From JBLHRE01 sp047625765 (GTDB lineage Bacteria > Bacteroidota > Bacteroidia > Flavobacteriales > JBLHRE01): a stretch of DNA of 14,054 bases. Positions 1 to 7,654 of the stretch are shown one piece after another (the first letter of the stretch is position 1; the number at the start of each line of letters is the position of its first letter). Made by a program: the position numbers and the translations under genes. The stretch spans positions 1-14,054 of the forward strand of contig JBLHRE010000032.1 of NCBI GenBank assembly GCA_047625765.1, read 5' to 3'. The notes beneath the pieces were generated by a model. The model had not been told where the DNA came from. It saw only the letters and a program-made list of their open reading frames with translations, and searched no databases.

Positions 1-21
1 CGATAATTATCTATGTAGAAA

Positions 22-53
22 TTTGGTTATTTCAAATAATAATTATAAATTCG
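22..53 (+). promoter_or_regulatory. Putative Bacteroidota-type promoter of the first secreted-protein gene
   Basis: TTTG at 22-25 and TAAATTCG at 46-53 are separated by 20 nt. This fits the Bacteroidota primary-sigma pattern (TTTG/TTG near -33, TAnnTTTG near -7) with one mismatch, C for T in the -7 box. Transcription would begin around 58-61, leaving a leader of under 20 nt before the ATG at 78. No Shine-Dalgarno sequence precedes that ATG, which is normal in this phylum. The motif match is by eye only. Confidence 0.5.
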
Positions 54-77
54 GTAAAATAACCAAAACCATTAATC

Positions 78-2411
78 ATGAAAAACTTAGCCTTAACAGG
101 GTTAATTATGCTATTTATGTCTTTAAATAGCATCAATGCCCAAACATGGAATTTTCCTGAATTCTTACCTTCTCCGAATAACACACCAATAAGTACAATT
201 ATTAGGATTCCCGAAACAATCACTACAAACTTACCAACATGTCCAAGTGCAACGGTTGGTCGTAATAATGAACCTGCATTTTCCATGCGCTACCCAAGTA
301 GTCCAGGAAAAATATATACTAGAGGAGAGGAAATATTACTAAAGTGGTGGCATTGGTACGGTAACGAATGGATCGGACAAGACAAAGCCGAGAAATATAA
401 ATGGACCATCAAAGATGCAGCAACTGGAGCTTTAATGAAAGGAGGTACTCATAGCCCTATATGTCCGAGCTGTTCTCCTCTCAATTATATCAAATGGACG
501 ATTCCCGCCTGCGGACCTGATGCTATTTACATTTTCGAAGTAACGGCTTATGACAAAGAAGGTTCGAATTATCAATGTACAATCGGTACCGCCTTTATTG
601 CTTCGGGTTTACTTCAACCACCTCTTCCTCAAGCTCATTTAGTCTGTAGTTCTGGTAAAAAATGGCTATTTATTCCGAATCCACAAGATGCAGAAGAACT
701 TCGAATCTACGATAACGTTAATAGCATTAGTCCTAAAAAAATTCTATCCCCCTCTAATAGTAATGGAGCAAGTTTTTTCATTTATAAACTAGACGTAAAC
801 TCAAATTTAAACTCCAACAGAACATTTTGGGCTTCCTATAAAAAGAAAATATGTGATTCGACACCCTTTGAAACAGCTAAGGTCCCTATGACTGTAATGG
901 CTTTGAACGTGATAACTGAGGGAGTAGCAGTTGAAGAACAGGCTATTATAGTTAAACCACCTAATTACGACTCAAACAACCCATCTTGTAACCTAGCTGC
1001 CAACATTGGTTCTTATTATATCTTAGAGGATATCGAAGTCGCTCCGATGCAAGACGGTTTACAATTGACAATGAGTGAATATATTTCTGACTTAACTGGA
1101 GGGGAAGTTTACGACCTTAAAGCCATTGTTCATGACCCTAAATGGTCTAGACCATATACATATGACAATAATGTTAAAAGAGTGTGTTGGAATGACTTGC
1201 CTCCGGGTCCTGTAAGTAGTAATACCTATTATTATACTGGCAAAGTCGAATACACTTATAAATACAAAGATCCCGCTCGTGGAGATGCTGAAAACACTGG
1301 CGTAGGAAGCTGTCAAGTGGTTTTCAGAAAAGTTACTGTTACTAAGGCAATGGGAATCCCTCCAGTAATCGTAAAAACAAGCTGCGAACCGTTTATGACT
1401 TTGGATCCTAGAGATTATTCCGGTTTTGATGATGAGGTACAAAGTATACTCTGGGAAGATAAGAACGTTCCTTCTTATATAATTGAAGGTATAACATATA
1501 AAAATTACGACATCTTGTCTACGTTCACTTATCAAAAAGAATTTTCATATGTAGATTGGAACGAAACTTTAGAAAAAAAACGACACTATACAGGAACTTA
1601 TCAATATGAACACAATGGCATCAAGTCCGCTACTTCAGCATTCCAGATACTTGTTCTCCCGAGCCCGGAGGAAGTAAACCAAAACTTATATGGAACTTTG
1701 CCAATCCAATCTACCGAATATGTAACGGAACCATTAATCCCTTCCAATCCATCGGACCCTAGGTTTTATTGTAATCAACCCAATTCCTATTACACTCTAA
1801 GTCCCGTGGCTGATGATTATATCTCTGCAATAAATTATGCTTTAGATGCTTTTAATTTACTGACTGGAATAAGCATTACCTCCTCGAAGGTGGAATTGAT
1901 TTGGGTGGATGAAAATGGATTTCCTCCGTATAGGTACACTTCAGACGACCCCCTTAATGGAGCAATTGATGAATATAGAGCTTGTTGGGAAGATCTAAAT
2001 GAAGGCTGTAAGACCTATTATGGTAGGGTGCGAGCCTATTTTGAAATTGCAACAAATTTAGGCGGGTTAACTGGTACTCCGGCTACACCAGTAATTTGTA
2101 GTTATGATATTTTCGCAGTAACTGTTTGCCGAGGTTTACCAATTGATGGCGGAAAAAACCCCTTAGGAAAAATTAGTGAGGGATCCACTATTCAAATCTT
2201 TCCAAATCCTGCCAACTCTTCGATACATATTAATAATACGGATGATTTAGACGAAGTAATCATAACCGACATGTACGGCCAACTGTTGTATCAATCCAAG
2301 CAAGCCTTAAACACCATAGATGTTTCTAAGTTCTCAAATGGATCAATTATTGTTAATTTATTGAATAACCAATCCCTTATAAAAAGACAAATTATACAAA
2401 TCATCAAGTAA
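78..2411 (+). CDS. Secreted T9SS type A cargo protein with three copies of an unnamed module
   Basis: This 777-residue exported protein has no function I recognise. Residues 1-22 form a signal peptide (Lys3, hydrophobic core, cleavage probably after NAQ). Residues 704-777 are a Por-type (type A) sorting domain, with IFPNPA at 707-712 and DMYGQLLY at 731-738; T9SS removes such tails during export and usually anchors the product on the outer surface. The final strand reads NGSIIV where GxYxV is usual. Residues 66-178 look like a beta-sandwich rich in Trp and Cys. Three divergent copies of one module follow (about 298-425, 429-528 and 561-685). Each opens at a Cys, then has a W/H-x-D-type loop, a CW-x-DL or DWNETL motif, a Tyr-rich TYY/HYTG strand, and a hydrophobic strand ending the repeat. 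I see no catalytic motif, so an adhesin or structural surface role is the best guess. The next gene starts 2 nt after the stop, so the two are probably co-transcribed. Confidence 0.85.
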   Translation: MKNLALTGLIMLFMSLNSINAQTWNFPEFLPSPNNTPISTIIRIPETITTNLPTCPSATVGRNNEPAFSMRYPSSPGKIYTRGEEILLKWWHWYGNEWIGQDKAEKYKWTIKDAATGALMKGGTHSPICPSCSPLNYIKWTIPACGPDAIYIFEVTAYDKEGSNYQCTIGTAFIASGLLQPPLPQAHLVCSSGKKWLFIPNPQDAEELRIYDNVNSISPKKILSPSNSNGASFFIYKLDVNSNLNSNRTFWASYKKKICDSTPFETAKVPMTVMALNVITEGVAVEEQAIIVKPPNYDSNNPSCNLAANIGSYYILEDIEVAPMQDGLQLTMSEYISDLTGGEVYDLKAIVHDPKWSRPYTYDNNVKRVCWNDLPPGPVSSNTYYYTGKVEYTYKYKDPARGDAENTGVGSCQVVFRKVTVTKAMGIPPVIVKTSCEPFMTLDPRDYSGFDDEVQSILWEDKNVPSYIIEGITYKNYDILSTFTYQKEFSYVDWNETLEKKRHYTGTYQYEHNGIKSATSAFQILVLPSPEEVNQNLYGTLPIQSTEYVTEPLIPSNPSDPRFYCNQPNSYYTLSPVADDYISAINYALDAFNLLTGISITSSKVELIWVDENGFPPYRYTSDDPLNGAIDEYRACWEDLNEGCKTYYGRVRAYFEIATNLGGLTGTPATPVICSYDIFAVTVCRGLPIDGGKNPLGKISEGSTIQIFPNPANSSIHINNTDDLDEVIITDMYGQLLYQSKQALNTIDVSKFSNGSIIVNLLNNQSLIKRQIIQIIK
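969..2132 (+). repeat. Three divergent copies of a protein module within the first gene
   Basis: Aligned by eye, the copies cover about 969-1352, 1362-1661 and 1758-2132. Shared landmarks in order are: an opening Cys (C304, C436, C565); an acidic loop (IVHDPKW, ILWEDKN, LIWVDENG); a motif CWNDL / DWNETL / CWEDL; a Tyr-rich strand (YYYTGKVEYTY, HYTGTYQYEH, TYYGRVRAYFE); and a closing strand (VVFRKVTVT, SAFQILVL, DIFAVTV). Copies 1 and 3 keep a Cys before the conserved Trp and another before the closing strand. Copy 2 has lost both, and is shorter. The repeat is visible only in protein; the DNA has diverged. Confidence 0.6.
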
Positions 2412-2413
2412 TA

Positions 2414-4063
2414 ATGAAACACATAAAACCCATATTTCTTGTAGTTTTGATGTCCTTCTCCATTCTTGCGAAAGCCCAAGAATGGAGCAGGACTACAGAC
2501 TACTTAGATGTCCGAAGTTTCCTTTGGCCTCTGCGTACAGGTGTATTAGATTCTTATAATTATTATATGAATTCAACGAATGTGCCTCATTTTAGAGTCT
2601 TTAATAATTACCAAAACTCTATCCCGATATCATTTGACCCGCACAATAATTACCGGCCGAACATTCAAAATTCAGATACTGTCATCTACCGGGAGGGAGA
2701 CGATATCCTCCAATTTGATTTCAAAAATGGCAAAAGTGATTTTGTGATAAATAGAGACAAATTTGTAAAAAGTATAGACACAAATTATATTACCAATACG
2801 ATAGTCTTCGGAGAATGGAATAGTGAAGTTCAATTACATAGACTTTTTTATAGTGATGAATACCTTATTGATTTATTATTCATTACCGGGGTAGATACAT
2901 CAATAATAAAATTAGGCGCTAATACTTATGCCGACAAATGGACTTATTCGCTAAAACAAACCGTTATTGATGGAGAAGTTTACATCATGTTTGATGAAGG
3001 CATGCCCTTTGAGGTGGAGACACCTCCAAGAATAGCTAAATGGAATGGAACCAGTTGGGAGCAAGTTGGCCTTAGCATTCCTGAATTTGAAAATCCAAGA
3101 CAGTTATTTAAATATAACGGTGAATTGTATTTCTCAGGAAGACCAAATCCAGATCAATTCAACAATCATAACAACATATTCAAATTAAACAATGGCTTGA
3201 TTTGGACACCGGTTGGAATCCCAGAAATTAGTGGAACAATCGATGAAGTTGTAGAATACAAAGGCGATTTATTCTTTTTGGAGCTTCGGAATGTTATAAT
3301 TGCCTTGTCCACATACATATGGCAATACAATCCTGATAATGGATTTAAAATGATTGCAGGCATGAATGGTGAATTTGAGGATGTCTTCGCCATAGTGGGT
3401 GGTTATTTCCTCAGAAACGATGAGGTATACATTACTGGTCGGTTTAGTCTAGTTACTAATGAAAATGACACCTTGTTGTACAACGCTAAATTCCCTTTAG
3501 AAAAATGGAACACTCCCAACCAAGCGCCCGTTGCTATGGATGATGCTTTCACATGGACTACGGATGACAGCATTGTACACCTCAATGTATTATTAAATGA
3601 CAACGCTATTGATGGAGACTACCTTAAAGTAGAGCTAATTGAAGAGCCTAGAGGTGGTGATTTTTCATTTCTATATGATGGTACGATAATGTACCTTCCA
3701 TATGAAGATACCTGGAATGACACTATTCGTTATCAAGCTTGTGACATGCTTGGTGCATGTGATCAAGCAACAGTCATTCTAAGTCGTGACCGAACAGATT
3801 TTGGAATTGAGGACGACTCTGAGAAAAAACTAAATATCTACCCCAATCCTGCTAGTGATTATATTAATATATCTGTTGCACATACTTTTTGGGATAGATT
3901 TGAATTGATTAATAATTTGGGTCAGACAACTAAACGTGTTTCTAATTCAAAACACAATCAAAGCAACATTAACTTGTCCGATATACCCAATGGAATCTAC
4001 CAAATCAATGTATATTCTGAATCAAAACTACTGAGTTCTCAGAAATTACAAATCCAACATTAG
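2414..4063 (+). CDS. Secreted T9SS type A protein with propeller-like repeats and a cadherin-like domain
   Basis: This 549-residue protein begins with a signal peptide (residues 1-22, likely cut after KAQ). Residues 181-344 hold four strands spaced about 50 residues apart (IDGEVYI, YNGELYF, YKGDLFF, RNDEVYI). They alternate with WNGTSWEQVG-type segments at 207-219, 255-268 and 301-316, a spacing typical of beta-propeller blades. Residues 369-458 resemble the cadherin-like/Big_9 domain of Bacteroidota surface proteins: APVAMDD, NVLLNDNAIDGD, then a TIMYLPYED strand and a CDMLGACDQATV ending. Residues 473-549 are a Por-type sorting domain (IYPNPASDYINI, LINNLGQ, IPNGIYQINV). The protein should cross the outer membrane by T9SS. 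The architecture suggests a surface-attached binding protein and I see no enzyme active site. It follows the previous gene by 2 nt and is probably translated from the same mRNA. Confidence 0.85.
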   Translation: MKHIKPIFLVVLMSFSILAKAQEWSRTTDYLDVRSFLWPLRTGVLDSYNYYMNSTNVPHFRVFNNYQNSIPISFDPHNNYRPNIQNSDTVIYREGDDILQFDFKNGKSDFVINRDKFVKSIDTNYITNTIVFGEWNSEVQLHRLFYSDEYLIDLLFITGVDTSIIKLGANTYADKWTYSLKQTVIDGEVYIMFDEGMPFEVETPPRIAKWNGTSWEQVGLSIPEFENPRQLFKYNGELYFSGRPNPDQFNNHNNIFKLNNGLIWTPVGIPEISGTIDEVVEYKGDLFFLELRNVIIALSTYIWQYNPDNGFKMIAGMNGEFEDVFAIVGGYFLRNDEVYITGRFSLVTNENDTLLYNAKFPLEKWNTPNQAPVAMDDAFTWTTDDSIVHLNVLLNDNAIDGDYLKVELIEEPRGGDFSFLYDGTIMYLPYEDTWNDTIRYQACDMLGACDQATVILSRDRTDFGIEDDSEKKLNIYPNPASDYINISVAHTFWDRFELINNLGQTTKRVSNSKHNQSNINLSDIPNGIYQINVYSESKLLSSQKLQIQH

Positions 4064-4070
4064 ATAAATA

Positions 4071-4104
4071 AAAGAGGCACGATTGATATCAATCGCGCCT
4101 CTTT
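4071..4104. terminator. Bidirectional intrinsic terminator between converging genes
   Basis: A nearly perfect inverted repeat covers 4071-4104: AAAGAGGCACGATTGAT pairs with ATCAATCGCGCCTCTTT with a single A-C mismatch, and the centre is a palindrome. It starts 7 nt after the stop of the plus-strand secreted-protein gene and ends 21 nt from the stop of the minus-strand carboxyltransferase gene. The A-run opening the hairpin supplies a U-tract for the minus strand and the closing TTT for the plus strand, so it can serve both transcripts. The U-tracts are short, so efficiency is uncertain. Confidence 0.75.
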
Positions 4105-4125
4105 AAAATTTCAATTATTAATCTC

Positions 4126-5670
4126 TTACAAAGGAATATTCCCATGCTTTTTACGTGGCAAGTATTTCACCTTATTCTTAAGCATGGCAAAAGAACGTAT
4201 CAACTTCTCTCTGGTATCCGATGGGCGAATCACCTCATCCACATATCCTCTAGCAGCGGCATTGTAAGGGTTTGCAAATAAGTCTGCATACTCTTGTTCT
4301 TTTTCTTTCCACTTCGCGTCAGAATCTTCTGCTTCGGCTATTTCCTTTTTGAAAATAATTTCGGCTGCTCCCTTAGCGCCCATCACTGCAATTTCTGCCG
4401 TTGGCCAAGCAAAGTTCATATCGGCTCCAATATGCTTAGAGTTCATTACATCGTAAGCTCCACCGTAAGCCTTTCTTGTAATTACCGTAATTCTAGGTAC
4501 AGTAGCTTCACAGAAAGCGTACAACAATTTCGCTCCATGGGTAATAATTCCATTCCATTCTTGATCGGTACCAGGTAAGAATCCCGGAACATCTTCGAAC
4601 ACCAATAAAGGAATATTGAAACAGTCGCAGAAACGCACAAAACGTGCTGCTTTTGTAGATGCTTCTATGTTTAAAACTCCCGCTAAAAACGAAGGTTGAT
4701 TGGCAACAACACCAATAGACTTACCTCCTAACCTTGCGAATCCACAGACAATATTCTCTGCGTAATCTTTATGTACCTCAAAGAAACTCTCTTTATCAAC
4801 AACCTCAGCAATAACCTCCTTAATATCATAAGGTTGGTTAGGGTTCTGAGGCATTATATCGTCTAACGCTGCACGTTTTTCATTGCCAAATTCAAATGGC
4901 AAATCAGGTGCTTTTTCTTCACAGTTCTGAGGAACATAACTTAACAAGGTTTTCAACTTGTTGATCATGTCAATCTCGTTACTCGCAGTAAAATGAGAAA
5001 CTCCAGATTTAGAAGCATGTGTATTTGCTCCTCCTAATTCCTCTGCTGTAACTTCTTCGTGCGTTACCGTTTTAACAACGTTAGGCCCTGTTACAAACAT
5101 ATAAGAAGAATGCTCTACCATCATTATGAAATCCGTTAATGCAGGAGAGTAAACAGCTCCACCAGCACAAGGCCCCATAATCGCAGAAATCTGTGGTATT
5201 ACCCCACTAGCAACTGTATTCTTGTAAAAGATATCAGCATAACCACCTAATGAAACAACTCCTTCCTGAATACGGGCTCCACCAGAATCGTTCAATCCAA
5301 TACATGGTGCACCATTTTCAATAGCAAGATCCATAATACGGCAAATCTTTTGCGCATGTGCCTCGGCTAAAGAACCACCCATTACGGTAAAGTCCTGAGC
5401 AAAGACATAAATCAATCTTCCGTTTACCGTTCCAAATCCAGTAATCACACCATCGCCTAAAAACTTCTGTTTGTCTAAACCAAAATTAGTAGAACGGTGG
5501 GTAACCAACATTCCTATCTCCTCGAAACTTCCTTCATCCAAAAAGAAATGAATACGCTCGCGAGCAGTTAATTTATTTTTCTTGTGTTGTGATTCAATGC
5601 GCTTCTCACCACCGCCTTTTAAAGCCTCATCTATCTTATTTTCTAGAAGTTCTAGTTTTTCTTTCATCAT
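4126..5670 (-). CDS. Acyl-CoA carboxylase carboxyltransferase (beta) subunit, probably propionyl-CoA type (PccB/MmdA family)
   Basis: This enzyme subunit transfers the carboxyl group between carboxybiotin and an acyl-CoA, here probably propionyl-CoA to give (S)-methylmalonyl-CoA, in the cytoplasm. Its 514 residues match the usual family length of about 510-520. Both crotonase-like halves are complete. The N-terminal half has DSGGARIQEG (128-137) and GPCAGGAVYSPALTDF (166-181), which make an oxyanion hole. The C-terminal half has the GFLPGTDQE loop (363-371) and KAYGGAYDVM (400-409). Asp407 in this last motif aligns with the residue that favours propionyl-CoA in actinobacterial PccB (Asp422 in Streptomyces). 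The biotin carboxylase and biotin carrier subunits are not in the window, so decarboxylase use (MmdA) cannot be excluded. The start could be either of two adjacent ATGs; an A-rich stretch precedes them. The gene stands alone between two terminators, and I found no convincing -7 box in the 62 nt left for its promoter. Confidence 0.93.
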   Translation of the reverse strand: MMKEKLELLENKIDEALKGGGEKRIESQHKKNKLTARERIHFFLDEGSFEEIGMLVTHRSTNFGLDKQKFLGDGVITGFGTVNGRLIYVFAQDFTVMGGSLAEAHAQKICRIMDLAIENGAPCIGLNDSGGARIQEGVVSLGGYADIFYKNTVASGVIPQISAIMGPCAGGAVYSPALTDFIMMVEHSSYMFVTGPNVVKTVTHEEVTAEELGGANTHASKSGVSHFTASNEIDMINKLKTLLSYVPQNCEEKAPDLPFEFGNEKRAALDDIMPQNPNQPYDIKEVIAEVVDKESFFEVHKDYAENIVCGFARLGGKSIGVVANQPSFLAGVLNIEASTKAARFVRFCDCFNIPLLVFEDVPGFLPGTDQEWNGIITHGAKLLYAFCEATVPRITVITRKAYGGAYDVMNSKHIGADMNFAWPTAEIAVMGAKGAAEIIFKKEIAEAEDSDAKWKEKEQEYADLFANPYNAAARGYVDEVIRPSDTREKLIRSFAMLKNKVKYLPRKKHGNIPL

Positions 5671-5732
5671 ATCTTTTTTGAGAGCTGCTAATTTATGAGA
5701 ATATATTGTATTTCAGAATACAGCTTGTGTAC

Positions 5733-5762
5733 AAAAAAAAGCGCCTATTCCTAAGCGCTTTT
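5733..5762 (-). terminator. Intrinsic terminator of lepA
   Basis: Read on the minus strand, an 8-bp stem AAAAGCGC / GCGCTTTT (5762-5755 and 5744-5737) encloses a 10-nt loop, and the T-run continues to 5733, giving eight consecutive Ts after the GC core. It begins 5 nt after the lepA stop codon. This is a textbook factor-independent terminator and sets the downstream end of the lepA transcript. Confidence 0.85.
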
Positions 5763-5767
5763 CTATA

Positions 5768-7564
5768 TTAATCGTTCAATTTAAGAACTGCCATAAATGC
5801 CGATTGCGGAATTTCTACGTTCCCTACCTGACGCATTCTTTTCTTTCCTTTTTTCTGTTTCTCTAAAAGTTTACGTTTTCTAGAAATATCACCACCATAA
5901 CATTTGGCGGTTACATCCTTACGCAAGGCTTTTACGGTTTCTCTAGAAATAACTTTTGCACCTATGGCCGCCTGTATAGCAATATCAAATTGCTGACGTG
6001 GGATTAACTCTCTTAATTTGGAGCAAATCTTTTTACCAATTGTGTGTGCATTGTCTGCATGTATCAAGGCAGATAATGCATCAACACTTTCTCCGTTCAA
6101 CAAAATATCAACCTTAACCAACTTAGATTCTTGGTATTCGAATGGTTGATAATCAAAGGATGCATATCCTCTAGAAACAGATTTTAATCTATCGTAAAAA
6201 TCAAATACAATCTCTGCCAAAGGCATGTCGAAACTCAATTCAACTCTGTCTTGCGTTAAATAAATTTGATTTTTAAGTATCCCTCTTTTTTCAATACAAA
6301 GAGCCATTACCGCACCAACATAATCTGCCATGGTAATAATCTGTGCCTTAATAAAAGGCTCTTCCACTTTGGTTAAGTGATTGGGCTCTGGTAAATCTGT
6401 AGGGTTGTTTACAATAATCTGTACCTCTGGATTTGATTTGGAATAGGCGAAATAGGATACGTTAGGTACTGTTGTAATAACAGTCATATCAAATTCACGT
6501 TCCAATCGTTCCTGGATAATCTCCATGTGTAGCATTCCTAAGAATCCACATCGAAAACCAAATCCTAGAGCGGCTGAAGATTCTGGTTCGAATGTTAAAG
6601 AAGCATCATTTAGTTGCAACTTTTCCATCGAAGAGCGAAGCTCTTCATACTCATCGGTATCTACTGGGTAAATACCCGCAAAAACCATTGGTTTTACATC
6701 TTCAAATCCTTCGATAGCCTTGTCGCATGGATTTGCTACTGTAGTAATGGTATCTCCACCTTTTACTTCATTGGCATTTTTTATACCCGAAATAATATAT
6801 CCTACATCACCTGCATGGATGGTTTTTCTTGGCTCTTGCTTTAAACGCAATACACCAATTTCATCTGCTCCGTATTCTTTTCCTGTGTTAAAGAATTTAA
6901 CCTTATCACCCTTATTGATCTTGCCATTAAAAACTCTGAAATATGCTTCAACTCCTCTAAACGGATTGTAAACAGAATCAAAAATCATTGCTTGTAAAGG
7001 TGCCTCTGGATCTCCCTTAGGAGCAGGAACTCTAGCTATAATAGCATGCAAGATCTCTTCAATACCAACTCCCGTTTTCGCTGATGCAGGAATAATATCT
7101 TCATCCTTGCATCCAATCAAATCGATAATTTGATCTTTTACCACTTCAGGATTGGCCGATGGAAGGTCAATTTTATTTAGAACTGGAATAATTTCCAAGT
7201 CATTTTCTAATGCCAAATAAAGATTGGAAATTGTTTGTGCCTGAATACCTTGAGCTGCATCAACAATCAACAATGCTCCTTCGCAAGCTGCGATAGATCT
7301 AGATACTTCGTAAGAAAAATCTACGTGTCCTGGAGTGTCAATTAAGTTCAAAACGTATTGTTCCCCATTCAACTCATAATCCATCTGAATGGCATGAGAT
7401 TTAATGGTAATTCCACGTTCACGCTCAAGATCCATGGTATCTAACAATTGATCTTGTTTTTCTCGGTCTGTCACAGACCCTGTAGCATCTAACAAGCGAT
7501 CGGCCAAAGTACTCTTACCATGGTCGATGTGCGCTATAATACAAAAGTTACGTATGTTCTTCAT
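5768..7564 (-). CDS. lepA: Elongation factor 4 (ribosomal back-translocase LepA)
   Basis: LepA/EF4 is a ribosome-associated GTPase related to EF-G, proposed to back-translocate stalled ribosomes and to assist initiation or 30S biogenesis. The 598 residues match the family length of about 600. The GTPase motifs are intact: P-loop AHIDHGKST (11-19), switch I RGITI (50-54), DTPGH (76-80), NKID (130-133) and SAK (161-163). The diagnostic LepA C-terminal domain is present, with ILLNGESVDALS and then TAKCYGGDISRKRKLLEKQK followed by the conserved GNVEIPQSAFM end. The ATG at 7564 places MKNIRNFCIIAHIDHGKS at the N-terminus, as in other family members. The upstream gene ribE ends 90 nt away, so lepA may be read through from the ribE operon or have its own start. 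The transcript ends at the hairpin just downstream. Confidence 0.98.
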   Translation of the reverse strand: MKNIRNFCIIAHIDHGKSTLADRLLDATGSVTDREKQDQLLDTMDLERERGITIKSHAIQMDYELNGEQYVLNLIDTPGHVDFSYEVSRSIAACEGALLIVDAAQGIQAQTISNLYLALENDLEIIPVLNKIDLPSANPEVVKDQIIDLIGCKDEDIIPASAKTGVGIEEILHAIIARVPAPKGDPEAPLQAMIFDSVYNPFRGVEAYFRVFNGKINKGDKVKFFNTGKEYGADEIGVLRLKQEPRKTIHAGDVGYIISGIKNANEVKGGDTITTVANPCDKAIEGFEDVKPMVFAGIYPVDTDEYEELRSSMEKLQLNDASLTFEPESSAALGFGFRCGFLGMLHMEIIQERLEREFDMTVITTVPNVSYFAYSKSNPEVQIIVNNPTDLPEPNHLTKVEEPFIKAQIITMADYVGAVMALCIEKRGILKNQIYLTQDRVELSFDMPLAEIVFDFYDRLKSVSRGYASFDYQPFEYQESKLVKVDILLNGESVDALSALIHADNAHTIGKKICSKLRELIPRQQFDIAIQAAIGAKVISRETVKALRKDVTAKCYGGDISRKRKLLEKQKKGKKRMRQVGNVEIPQSAFMAVLKLND

Positions 7565-7628
7565 CTGGCGCGAAATTACGCATTTTTAGACGGTTTCTAT
7601 AGAAGAAAAACCTGCCTTAAGTTTTAAG

Positions 7629-7649
7629 AAAAATTGCTGCGGAATTTTT
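7629..7649 (-). terminator. Possible weak terminator between ribE and lepA
   Basis: Seven-base AT-only arms AAAAATT (7629-7635) and AATTTTT (7643-7649) flank a GC-rich 7-nt loop. On the minus strand this lies just after the ribE stop and ends in five Ts. The stem has no GC pairs, so it would be unstable; it may only attenuate transcription into lepA, or be a chance AT palindrome. Confidence 0.22.
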
Positions 7650-7654
7650 ACACT

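Noticed and set aside
1092..1535. 147-codon open frame on the minus strand inside the first secreted-protein gene
   Set aside because: It lies wholly antisense to a well-supported gene with signal peptide and sorting domain, has no recognisable motif, and its composition looks like a shadow frame.
7571..7578. TAATTTCG on the minus strand just upstream of lepA, resembling a -7 box
   Set aside because: It ends only 6 nt before the ATG, so the mRNA would be essentially leaderless, and no TTG lies at the right distance upstream. More likely chance in AT-rich DNA.
7617..7629. CTTAAGTTTTAAG-type inverted repeat upstream of lepA, considered as an operator
   Set aside because: Five-base AT arms are expected by chance in DNA of this composition, and no regulator gene or second copy is present.
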